64,000 nt of DNA, taken from CAIKZJ01 sp041675325. Its GTDB lineage: Bacteria; Bacteroidota; Ignavibacteria; Tepidaquicellales; Tepidaquicellaceae. The translations under genes were made by a program, and so were the position numbers. This document shows positions 44,849-52,643 of the stretch, piece after piece; position 1 is the stretch's first letter; each line of letters starts with the position of its first letter. Below the pieces are notes generated by a model. It ran no database searches. It was not told the origin of the DNA and was given only the letters and a program-made list of their open reading frames with translations. The stretch spans positions 3,477-67,476 of the forward strand of contig JBAYUG010000007.1 in assembly GCA_041675325.1 (NCBI GenBank), given 5' to 3'.

Positions 44849-46492
44849 TTATTTATTTTTTACTGGAATTTCTTTGCATCTATCCTTCTCCGGAATCTCC
44901 TCTCCTGTATCCTCGCTGAATGCATTCCAGGAACCACCGATTAACTTTGTATATATCTTTCCGTATAAATGCTCATTACCTCTGAAATGTGGAGCATCAA
45001 GAATTCCTTCTTTTATAGCATCCGCTAAAACATCAGGACTTGACCACGGATCATCGCTTCTATCAGCTCCAAAAACTTTTATAGCTTCAAGTAAATCATT
45101 AGCTTCATTCATAAGATGTTTTTTCCTTGCGTCTATCTTTAAATCCTGTGATGCATCAATCATACCGTCAAGGCAATCGAATAATACGCCGTGAATTATC
45201 TTACAGCTTTCTATTAATTCTTCCGGATGAGTTGCATGATCACCCTCGCTGAATCCTACAACGTGCACTATATGCGGTTTAAGCGTCAGGGAAATAACCG
45301 CTGACGCTGCTGCCTGCCCCTTTGCTTTATGGGCATCTCCTGAGAAGTGTGCTATTCCAGCTCTTACTTCCCTAAATACTTCGAAATTTTCATTCTTAAG
45401 TGTGTTTATCATCTCATTCTTAGCCATCATTTTTGCAATATCCATCTGCGGAGTAGTACCCGGAGGAGTATTAAACATATACTGTGAAACATAATTTTTA
45501 ACTCCCATTTTTCTTGCATTGTATGCGGCAAGAAATGACATCGTAACAGCAAGAGAATCGTGTGCATCTCGCAGACTCCACTGATGCGATTCATTTACTT
45601 CGACAGGAATTCCTTTATCCGCATACCATTTCATGACTGATTGATTTTCTGCTATCGCTTTTTTTAATGACCTATTTGATCTTCCGTCCATTACGCTGTA
45701 CCAGGTAAGCGGTATAGCCGCCCATGCATTATTAATCGTTTCTACGCTCATCTGTGCCCATTTAAGCAAATTATTAGTCCCGCTGTAACATCTTACTAAA
45801 GGATAATTCCCGCATCTTGTAGCTACATAAATATCAGATAAGTCTTTTGCTTTCCTTACAGGAACACCTCCTGCTCCGTCAAGAGATTTCTTCATATTTT
45901 CAGGATTAAAAAAGTGTTCCTGAGCATTCTGGTCAGTACCTATTGAAAGTATATCAAGGACACCCGATTCAGCAATCTTCTTCACTCCTTCAAGCGTCTC
46001 TTCCATCGTAGGTCTTCCGAAATGATGTCTCAGAAGCGGATAAGGAAATTTTTTGTTTATCCTGTCAACAAGATTATCAGGAAAAATTTCTCTTATTTCT
46101 TTCTGTCCGTAACCTCTCAGGAATTCAACTATTTCCTGCATGGTTTCAGTACCGTTGAATACTTTTTCAAACAATCCTGATTCTTTCGCTTTTTCAGCAA
46201 CGGGTGGAGTTCCGCCAAATATAAACCTGACATCGCTGAGATTATTTTTCTTTGCCTCATCTTTAAGTTTGCGGAAAAGCTCTTCACCGACTTCCGGAGT
46301 TAGCCTGAAGCTTACAGCTGCAATATCAGGTTTATGTTTTATAATTTCCCTTATAAATAATTCTACATTTACCGCAGGTCCAAGTGATACTGTTTCGTAT
46401 CCTTCCGGCTCTGCAAGTTTAAGAAAGTGGTGCAGTCCGCCCACGTGTACACAGTTCCCAAGCGCTCCTCCCAGAATTAATTGTTTTTTCAT
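44849..46492 (-). CDS. Fused cobalamin-binding / glutamate-mutase-E-like protein with altered B12 motif
   Basis: A 547-residue protein. Residues 1-120 form a B12-binding Rossmann-like domain (GGALGNCVHVGGLHHF, then LTPEVGEELFRKL, FGGTPP). Residues 150-500 form a TIM-barrel part resembling glutamate mutase MutE: VRCYSGTNNLLKWA, INNAWAAIPLTWY, MKWYADKGIPVEVNE and VKNYVSQYMFNTPPG line up with MutE blocks in order. The cobalt-ligand motif D-x-H-x-x-G appears as Cys14-Val-His16-Val-Gly-Gly19: the His is kept, the Asp is replaced by Cys. No PLP-binding feature was seen. Neighbours are AsnB and an opine-dehydrogenase homologue, each 17 bases away, with strong AAGGAG sites. A carbon-skeleton mutase of unknown substrate is inferred. 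Confidence 0.8.
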   Translation of the reverse strand: MKKQLILGGALGNCVHVGGLHHFLKLAEPEGYETVSLGPAVNVELFIREIIKHKPDIAAVSFRLTPEVGEELFRKLKDEAKKNNLSDVRFIFGGTPPVAEKAKESGLFEKVFNGTETMQEIVEFLRGYGQKEIREIFPDNLVDRINKKFPYPLLRHHFGRPTMEETLEGVKKIAESGVLDILSIGTDQNAQEHFFNPENMKKSLDGAGGVPVRKAKDLSDIYVATRCGNYPLVRCYSGTNNLLKWAQMSVETINNAWAAIPLTWYSVMDGRSNRSLKKAIAENQSVMKWYADKGIPVEVNESHQWSLRDAHDSLAVTMSFLAAYNARKMGVKNYVSQYMFNTPPGTTPQMDIAKMMAKNEMINTLKNENFEVFREVRAGIAHFSGDAHKAKGQAAASAVISLTLKPHIVHVVGFSEGDHATHPEELIESCKIIHGVLFDCLDGMIDASQDLKIDARKKHLMNEANDLLEAIKVFGADRSDDPWSSPDVLADAIKEGILDAPHFRGNEHLYGKIYTKLIGGSWNAFSEDTGEEIPEKDRCKEIPVKNK

Positions 46493-46509
46493 GTTGTATT
46501 CTCCTTCTA

Positions 46510-47601
46510 TTAGTCTTGTCCTATTGCAAGCCTTCTAAGTTCTTTTAAAGTAAGATTTTCTAAATGTAACTTTTCTACAGTCCTTCCTTCCTTTATATAA
46601 TCCTTGTTGTTCAGAATTGATGCAAGATTTATCACCGAATCTATTGTCGGAGTAGCAACTTTGAATTTCTTTCCAATAGATGATATTGGAACAAGGCTTG
46701 TTGGCACATCTTCATCAATGTATCTCATCTTAAGTGTTGTTGGAGCAGTAATTCCTCTGTATCCCGGATTTGCTCTTATTGCTTCAAGAAGGTTCTCCCC
46801 GACTGCTCCGTAAGCGAGGTAAAGCCAGTCTCTTGTTGATATTGCCCTTATGCCAAGAGCTTCGGCTACTTTTATTCTTTCATTATCAACTTTCTCGAGC
46901 ACCTTCACAACTGATGGTGATATTCCCTGTATGTAAAACTGAAACTCAGAAATATCTTCTATCCATCCTGCATTCATAACGCAGAGCGTCGGATGGAACA
47001 CAGCACCAATATTGTCAAAACTGGTTTTAAAAACATTATCACCGGGAACAAACTGGGGATATGCTATTCGTAATTTATTTACCGCTTTAGGAATCTTATG
47101 CGCCCTTAAAGTAGCAACAGGTATGGAGTTTTTTATTCTGAATATTTTCACCTGCCCTGGGCCTAAAGCTCTCGATGCGTAAATAAAAGTCTGAGCTTCA
47201 CCTATTATAACATTTGCCTCACAGCCTTTTTCTTTCAAAACCTGGTTGAATTCAATTGCACCGAATGTCCTTCCGGGATTTAATATTACAATCTGACCGT
47301 TCTTCAGGTAAGGTGCACATTCTTCTGCAAGAAATCTGTGTGCAGTAGCTGGAACTACTGCCATTATCAATTCAACTTCTTCAATCGCTTTTTTAATATC
47401 ATTTGTAACAAGATTTAGAAATCCTTCTCCTTCAACCTCACCTTCAAGAACAATCCTTCCGGTTGACTTAATACCCCAGAGCCTGTCCTCGCTTCTGCTG
47501 TAGATATTAACACTGAATCCGTTTAGAGCTAAATGACCGGCCATTGCAAGCCCTCCGTGTCCGGCTCCCAGTACTGCAATTTTAAATTTCTGTTCTTTCA
47601 T
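46510..47601 (-). CDS. NAD/NADP octopine/nopaline (opine) dehydrogenase family protein
   Basis: A 363-residue two-domain dehydrogenase. The N-terminal Rossmann fold has IAVLGAGHGGLAMAGHLAL (residues 9-27). The C-terminal domain (PF02317) has the conserved NIGAVFHPTLCVMNAGW (about residue 200), with the His of the HP-x-L pair in the expected catalytic place. Family members reductively join an amino acid to a 2-oxoacid, or do the reverse. It is the first gene of a three-gene minus-strand operon followed by the B12-mutase-like protein and AsnB. Catabolism of opines by oxidation is an alternative to biosynthesis. No cobalamin riboswitch was found in the 240 bases upstream. Confidence 0.88.
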   Translation of the reverse strand: MKEQKFKIAVLGAGHGGLAMAGHLALNGFSVNIYSRSEDRLWGIKSTGRIVLEGEVEGEGFLNLVTNDIKKAIEEVELIMAVVPATAHRFLAEECAPYLKNGQIVILNPGRTFGAIEFNQVLKEKGCEANVIIGEAQTFIYASRALGPGQVKIFRIKNSIPVATLRAHKIPKAVNKLRIAYPQFVPGDNVFKTSFDNIGAVFHPTLCVMNAGWIEDISEFQFYIQGISPSVVKVLEKVDNERIKVAEALGIRAISTRDWLYLAYGAVGENLLEAIRANPGYRGITAPTTLKMRYIDEDVPTSLVPISSIGKKFKVATPTIDSVINLASILNNKDYIKEGRTVEKLHLENLTLKELRRLAIGQD

Positions 47602-47842
47602 AGTGTTAGGATGTTAAGATTTAAAAATAAATTACAAAGAATGGTAATAATATTATAATTAATATTTTGATTTTTGTCAAGCAGTTTCAGAAAAGTTTCA
47701 TAATTTGAAATCTTCCTAATTTAATGCGAGAATATTAATGGTACTATGAGTTTTTTGATTTGTTTTGAAATGAACTCTTTTAGAATTGCTATTGAAACAC
47801 CTATATATTATTTTTATTCTTTATGAGTTCAGCTGAATATCC

Positions 47843-47931
47843 GGAAGGGTGGGTGAGTGGCTGAAACCAACGGTTTGCTAAACCGTCGTACGGGTCAAAC
47901 TGTACCGCGAGTTCGAATCTCGCCCCTTCCG
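47843..47931 (+). tRNA. tRNA-Ser (anticodon GCT)
   Basis: An 89-base class II tRNA: acceptor GGAAGGG/CCCTTCC with discriminator G, an anticodon stem ACGGT/ACCGT with loop TTGCTAA (anticodon GCT, decoding AGC/AGU), a long variable arm of about 20 bases as required for serine, and a T-arm GCGAG-TTCGAAT-CTCGC. CTCTTTTTT follows at once. CCA is not encoded. A 24-base inverted copy of its anticodon region lies at 48683-48706. Confidence 0.95.
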
Positions 47932-47952
47932 CTCTTTTTTATTCCTTATTTA

Positions 47953-48561
47953 TTAATCATTAGATACAAATTCAACTCTTTTTATTTCTACTTCCGCGTC
48001 TTCTGAATACAACCCAATACAGCCTGTTTCGTCATATAATTTATCTGCATCAAATTCTTTGTCTATCAGCACAATATCATTCACACTTATCCGCAAATTC
48101 CTGCCCGCTTTTGTTATTACGTATTTATATTCCTCCCCTAATGATAAATTCATAGTATCACCCGTATCGCTAAAACCCTGTTCCACTTCATCCCATGCAG
48201 TTCCAAGCTCGTATCCGTTCGGTTTCAGCAAGAAGTAATTTGTTTTCTTCTTACCGTCATCTGTAGGATTATAGTTAAAAAATATCCAGAACACTTCCCA
48301 CGCATTCGGCGGAGTGTTTTCCCTTAACTGATATTTTGTTATTGCATCTATCTCAAGCGTAAAATCCTTTGCCCTCTCAATTGTTGTTACAAGTGCCGCA
48401 TGAGTTTCATTTTCCGCCGTAGATACTTTTGGCTTAAGAATTATAAATTCGTCCTTAATTGTAATCTTACCGAATCCGTCATATTTTACTTCCCAGTTGC
48501 TTTCAAGAGCTTTTGGTTTAATAAATTTACTTTTGATAAAATTAAAACATTTAAATTTCAT
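47953..48561 (-). CDS. Jelly-roll (DUF1080/LamG-like) protein
   Basis: A 202-residue protein whose strand pattern fits a concanavalin-like jelly roll of the 3-keto-disaccharide-hydrolase/DUF1080 type: SNWEVKYDGFGKITIKDEFI, TLEIDAITKYQL, WEVFWIFFNY, YEYVIT-like strands (EEYKYVITKAGRNLRISV) and CIGLYSEDAEVEIKRVEF at the end. No signal peptide is evident (the basic start MKFKCFNFIKSKF lacks a hydrophobic core), so it may be cytoplasmic. No catalytic residues can be named. It is flanked by tRNA-Ser and by the inverted 24-base tRNA copy, and converges with nothing. Confidence 0.65.
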   Translation of the reverse strand: MKFKCFNFIKSKFIKPKALESNWEVKYDGFGKITIKDEFIILKPKVSTAENETHAALVTTIERAKDFTLEIDAITKYQLRENTPPNAWEVFWIFFNYNPTDDGKKKTNYFLLKPNGYELGTAWDEVEQGFSDTGDTMNLSLGEEYKYVITKAGRNLRISVNDIVLIDKEFDADKLYDETGCIGLYSEDAEVEIKRVEFVSND

Positions 48562-48682
48562 TTTATATAATGTTTAGATTTAAAAGTCCACTAATTCCGT
48601 AACATTTAATGTTGTTTTAAAATAAATAATGTTTTTGAATATAAAAAGGGTCAATATTTTTGACACGGAATTAATTTCTCTG

Positions 48683-48706
48683 GTACGACGGTTTAGCAAA
48701 CCGTTG
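48683..48706 (-). repeat. 24-nt exact inverted copy of the tRNA-Ser(GCT) anticodon arm
   Basis: Bases 48683-48706 are the exact reverse complement of 47868-47891 in tRNA-Ser (end of the D region, the whole anticodon stem-loop and the start of the variable arm). The match ends sharply on both sides. The two copies enclose the jelly-roll gene. Confidence 0.9.
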
Positions 48707-48750
48707 TTTATTCAAAATTCACTCCTTTGAACAAAAGAACATATTGCACC

Positions 48751-48909
48751 CCTCTACTATTAATCACAACAAATTTCAAAATTGTGCCACGATTTCATAG
48801 TGCAAAAATTTTTACCCCTTTAATTTTTATTGGTTTTCCAAATAATTATACAGTGTAATAATTTTTCTGTGTCACAGTTTTCATTTTCGTTGTGATTAAT
48901 AGTGAGAGG
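48751..48909. mobile_element. MITE-like sequence with 20-base terminal inverted repeats
   Basis: CCTCTACTATTAATCACAAC at 48751-48770 is matched in inverted orientation at 48889-48909, with a single inserted G. The roughly 120 bases between are AT-rich, non-coding, and contain two related words (TGTGCCACGATTTCAT and TGTGTCACAGTTTTCAT) in direct orientation. Size and ends suit a non-autonomous miniature element. No target-site duplication could be confirmed, and no second copy was found in the window. Confidence 0.4.
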
Positions 48910-49154
48910 CATACATTGGAAAGTTTAAACTTTTCCTTTCTTCGTGCTTTATAAAATTGCTATGCTCTGTTTTTATTTGTGTTTTTGGAGTTTTCGTGGC
49001 AAAGAACTTGGTTATAAAGTTTGATATGTAAATACAGCATCTTATTTAAAATATCAGACATGATGTCAATTTTTTGCAACCTTGCGCCCACCTTGCACTT
49101 AAATTAGTCTTGAATTAGGCTTTAAAAAAATACGCTGAAAAATGCTGTGAAATG

Positions 49155-49172
49155 TTCTTGTGGTCACAAGAA
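49155..49172. promoter_or_regulatory. Perfect 18-base palindrome upstream of the peptide transporter
   Basis: TTCTTGTGGTCACAAGAA has two 8-base arms around GT and lies about 210 bases before the transporter start. It could be an operator for a dimeric regulator. The following A-run means that a minus-strand terminator is also possible, but no minus-strand gene ends here. Confidence 0.35.
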
Positions 49173-49379
49173 AAAAGCCCGATAAAACGAATGAGTAATA
49201 AACTGTATTTTGATAAACGGAAAAGGAATCAGACAACGAAACAACTAAATAAACTTTGGTACTGTTTATTTTACTCCAATATTTGTTTTAATTGAAACAA
49301 AAAACTGCAATTGTATAGACTTGAATATCTGCCACAGTGGGTATATTTTAGCAGAGTAAAAATTTATAAGGAGCACATT

Positions 49380-50681
49380 TTGACAAATGAGATTAAGGAA
49401 AAAGCATCTGTAAAGTCATTCCCGAGAAATTTCTGGGTTGTGATTCTTATGGAATTTTTCGAAAGAGGTTCTTACTACGGTGTTATGTCTGTTCTTTCCG
49501 TTTACCTTGTACTGACTGTGGATAAAGGCGGTCTGGGATTTACAAAAGAAAGTGTAGGTGTTATCAAGAGTGTAATCACTCCCCTGCTTTATATCTTGCC
49601 CATACTTTCGGGCGCAATCGCAGACAGATTTGGCTATAGAAAAATGCTTATGTTTGCATTTACGGTAATGAGTACGGGTTATTTTCTTACGGGACTTGCA
49701 TCAAGCTATGCGCTTGTGTTCCTTAGTTTATTGCTGATGGTTCTTGGCGCAGGTTCATTTAAACCTATCATCTCAGGTACTATCGCAAGAACCACTAACG
49801 AATCAAACTCCACACTTGGTTTTGGTATTTTCTACTGGTCGATTAATCTTGGTGCTTTCATATTCCCGTTGATTCTTGTTCCATTCCTTAAGGATATTTC
49901 ATGGTCATATATATTTTTCATGGCTGCTATCGTAACCGGCTCGCTTTTCTTCGTTAACCTGTTTGTTTATAGAGAACCCGAAAGACCAAAGAGTTCTAAA
50001 ACTATCGGGGAAGTTTTTGTCGGCATGTTCCAGGTACTCAGAGACTGGAGATTCATTCTTATGATTGTTATATATTCAGGTTTCTGGATTCTTTACTTCC
50101 AGATGTTTGATACTGTGCTCTGGTATCTTAAAGACCACATGGATATGACTCCTGTTAATAATTTCGTCAACGGAATTGCAGGTATTTTCATGACCAATCC
50201 TAACTGGAAATTCGATGCAGAACACGTAACTGTTATTAACGCAGGTACTATTATACTATTGCAGCTCGTTGTTTCAACAATCGTAAAACATACAAAAGCA
50301 CTGCCAACAATGATTGTCGGTATTGCTATGGGTACGCTCGGAATGGCAATACTTGCTATTTCATCACAGGCATGGGTTTTCATGGCAGGTATCATTATCT
50401 TCTCAATCGGAGAAATGACTGCACATCCTAAGTTCATAAGCTATGTCGGTCTTATTGCTCCCGAAGATAAGAAAGCTCTTTATCTCGGATACTCATTCCT
50501 GTACGGAGTTATAGGAAGCGGTATAGGCGGTGTTCTCGGTGCGTTTTCATATGTTCACTTTGTTGATAAACTTAATAATCCTTCGGCACTATGGTTTATG
50601 TTCAGCTTGATAGGTGTTGCTACAATTATCGGTTTGTTATTATACAGCAAGTTTGTTGCCCCAAGACCAAAAACGAATTAA
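49380..50681 (+). CDS. POT/PTR2-family proton-coupled peptide transporter
   Basis: 433 residues starting at TTG 49380, chosen because AAGGAG (49368-49373) lies 6 bases upstream; a frame open from 49311 lacks such a site. About 12-14 membrane helices. The first helix carries the E-x-x-E-R motif MEFFERGSYYGV (proton coupling). The next conserved blocks are ILSGAIADRFGYRKM and FKPIISGTIA (PTR2 signature region), plus FYWSINLGAF. It imports di- and tripeptides with protons across the inner membrane. It is followed 28 bases later by the Omp28-like gene, possibly in one transcript. With the M64 peptidase nearby, peptide use is a sensible theme. Confidence 0.92.
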   Translation: MTNEIKEKASVKSFPRNFWVVILMEFFERGSYYGVMSVLSVYLVLTVDKGGLGFTKESVGVIKSVITPLLYILPILSGAIADRFGYRKMLMFAFTVMSTGYFLTGLASSYALVFLSLLLMVLGAGSFKPIISGTIARTTNESNSTLGFGIFYWSINLGAFIFPLILVPFLKDISWSYIFFMAAIVTGSLFFVNLFVYREPERPKSSKTIGEVFVGMFQVLRDWRFILMIVIYSGFWILYFQMFDTVLWYLKDHMDMTPVNNFVNGIAGIFMTNPNWKFDAEHVTVINAGTIILLQLVVSTIVKHTKALPTMIVGIAMGTLGMAILAISSQAWVFMAGIIIFSIGEMTAHPKFISYVGLIAPEDKKALYLGYSFLYGVIGSGIGGVLGAFSYVHFVDKLNNPSALWFMFSLIGVATIIGLLLYSKFVAPRPKTN

Positions 50682-50709
50682 AACATTTTCAATTAAAATA
50701 CTTATTATA

Positions 50710-52563
50710 ATGAAAAAATTATTTACCCTCGTAGTTATTGTCGCAGTATTAATGTCGGTTTTTCAAACGACAAATGCCGGCGACAGAATTATGCTGATCG
50801 AATTCTTTACGAGTTCGACATGCGGACCTTGTGCTTCTAACAATCCTATATTAACGGCATACATGAGTGCTGCCGACCAGGAAAGGATTGCAGCTATCGG
50901 ATTTCATATGAACTGGCCAGGAGCAGGAAATGACCCGATGTATTTGCACAATCCGACTGATAATACAACAAGAAGAACTTACTATGGTGTGAATTCCATT
51001 CCGGCGGGTTTCTTTGACGGATACCAAAGTATTCCTCTGCCCTATAACCAATCGACTTTTCAGAGTTATTATGATGCAAGAAAAGATATACTCAGCCCTG
51101 TGACCATAATAGTCAGAGACAGCACATACGGCGATAGTGTTTTGGTAAGAGTTAATGTTCTTTGCGAAACTTACATGTCCAATCCCAATGTTGTTCTCCA
51201 CATGGCAGTATATGAAGACCTTATTTCATATTCAACCCCTCCGGGAACGAACGGCGAAACACAGTTTCACTGGGTTATGAGAAAAATGCTTCCTACTGCG
51301 GGAGGAACACCTCTTATTTTAACACCTGGTTATTACAAGGAATTTGTGTACAGGTACAAAATGGACCCTATATGGGATGCAAGTAAAATCAGAAACCTGG
51401 TTTATATACAGGCAGGTGATAAAGAGATTCTGAATGCTGCAAAACCCATTACAAATTTCTCTTTATTGACTTCTAAGTCTTTCTTTTCTGTTACTCAAGG
51501 ACAGACTTCAAGCAATAATTTCAAAGTCAAGATACCATTTATCAAATCAGGATATAATTCACCTGTAACTTTTACATCCGAAGTTCAGCCGTCAAATGCA
51601 GGTATTTCGGTTTCATTCCCGTCAGGCACTACAATCTCAAATTTCCCTGATTCATTATCGGTTCAGGTAAATACAACAGCATCAGTAGCAGCGGGTACAT
51701 ACAAAGTAATTTTGACGGGTACAAGTGCAAGCGGTAAAGTCCATAAAATATCAGTAGATGTTTTGGTAGGCCAGAATTTCGTTACTGTTAAAGCGACAAA
51801 CAACCAGATTAACTTCAAAGTTGATAATACAACTTACACAGGAGCAAGTTTATTCAACTGGTACCTGAATTCATCCCATACTCTTCAGGCATTATCACCA
51901 CAGTTATTCGGAAATCTTAGATACATATTTACAAATTGGAGTAATTCTGGAGATACAACTCAGACTATTACAGTTAATTCAAATATATCCGAATATACCG
52001 CCAATTATAAAATACAGTTCAGGCTTTATTCACTCGCTTCACCTTCAGGGATACCGGTAACAGTCGTCGGAGGAAATACTTTCTACGATTCATTGACAAC
52101 TTTAACAGTTTCTGCTACTCCATCTTCGGTTCAGTTTAACGGTAAAACATATTACTTCAGCAGATGGGCTGGTGTTGGAAACGGTTCATATACAGGGACT
52201 AATCCTACGTTTCAGCTTACTATGAATAATCCTGTTAACCAGATTGTTATCTACGACACAATAAACACAAGCATTACTCAGTTAGGAACAGAGATTCCTT
52301 CGAAGTATGATCTATACCAGAACTATCCTAATCCTTTCAATCCTACAACAAATATAAAGTTTGATATCGTAAAAAACAGTTTAGTAAAACTTCAGGTTTA
52401 TGATATAACAGGAAAGCTGATAAACACACTGGTAAACGACAGATTACAGGCAGGCAAATATGAATTTAATATGAATGCATCCATGCTGCCAAGCGGTGTC
52501 TATTTCTATAAAATCGAAGCAGGTGATTTTATTCAGACACGCAGAATGATACTCCTCAAATAA
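50710..52563 (+). CDS. T9SS-exported Omp28/thioredoxin-fold protein
   Basis: 617 residues from ATG 50710 (MKKLFTLVVIVAVLMSV, a clear signal peptide; the frame extends upstream into the transporter gene but without a plausible start). Residues 25-250 are thioredoxin-like, of the Omp28-related type: EFFTSSTCGPCASNNP has a CGPC redox pair, and the cis-proline region is SIPAGFFDG. A Big/Ig-like middle follows, then two HYR-like repeats (about residues 355-520) and the T9SS domain (QNYPNPFNPTTNIKF, VYDITGKLI, GVYFYKIEAG, MILLK). It is a surface or released oxidoreductase-like protein. Its redox partner is unknown. Confidence 0.85.
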   Translation: MKKLFTLVVIVAVLMSVFQTTNAGDRIMLIEFFTSSTCGPCASNNPILTAYMSAADQERIAAIGFHMNWPGAGNDPMYLHNPTDNTTRRTYYGVNSIPAGFFDGYQSIPLPYNQSTFQSYYDARKDILSPVTIIVRDSTYGDSVLVRVNVLCETYMSNPNVVLHMAVYEDLISYSTPPGTNGETQFHWVMRKMLPTAGGTPLILTPGYYKEFVYRYKMDPIWDASKIRNLVYIQAGDKEILNAAKPITNFSLLTSKSFFSVTQGQTSSNNFKVKIPFIKSGYNSPVTFTSEVQPSNAGISVSFPSGTTISNFPDSLSVQVNTTASVAAGTYKVILTGTSASGKVHKISVDVLVGQNFVTVKATNNQINFKVDNTTYTGASLFNWYLNSSHTLQALSPQLFGNLRYIFTNWSNSGDTTQTITVNSNISEYTANYKIQFRLYSLASPSGIPVTVVGGNTFYDSLTTLTVSATPSSVQFNGKTYYFSRWAGVGNGSYTGTNPTFQLTMNNPVNQIVIYDTINTSITQLGTEIPSKYDLYQNYPNPFNPTTNIKFDIVKNSLVKLQVYDITGKLINTLVNDRLQAGKYEFNMNASMLPSGVYFYKIEAGDFIQTRRMILLK

Positions 52564-52590
52564 TATCACACAAGTTAACGTATAACAAAA

Positions 52591-52614
52591 AGCCCCGCTT
52601 CTGCGGGGCTTTTT
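52591..52614. terminator. Strong bidirectional intrinsic terminator
   Basis: An 8-bp GC-rich stem AGCCCCGC/GCGGGGCT with a TTCT tetraloop, TTTTT after it and AAAA before it. It serves the Omp28-like gene (plus) and the converging M64 peptidase gene (minus). Confidence 0.92.
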
Positions 52615-52643
52615 AATTTCGCCAAATATTGAAACTCTAAAAC

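Larger units (their letters stand above)
48562..49379. other. 818-base intergenic region with tRNA fragment, terminal-inverted-repeat element and palindrome
   Basis: No supported protein gene. It holds the 24-base inverted copy of the tRNA-Ser anticodon arm (48683-48706), an element bounded by 20-base inverted repeats (48751-48909), a near-palindrome GGAAAGTTTAAACTTTTCC (about 48918-48936), a duplicated ACCTTGC word near 49080-49100, and the perfect palindrome at 49155-49172. The end is the leader of the peptide-transporter gene. Confidence 0.65.

Noticed and set aside
44632..45194. Plus-strand open frames opposite asnB and the B12-mutase gene
   Set aside because: They are antisense shadows without family resemblance or ribosome-binding sites, opposite well-conserved genes.
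47602..47842. Cobalamin riboswitch in front of the opine-dehydrogenase/B12-mutase operon
   Set aside because: No B12-box-like sequence or supporting stems could be found in these AT-rich bases.
47843..48909. Integrated genomic island at tRNA-Ser
   Set aside because: No integrase or phage gene lies nearby, and the tRNA copy is inverted and covers the anticodon arm rather than a direct repeat of the 3' end.
50614..50709. N-terminal extension of the Omp28-like protein into the transporter gene
   Set aside because: The signal peptide starts cleanly at ATG 50710; the extension overlaps the transporter coding region.
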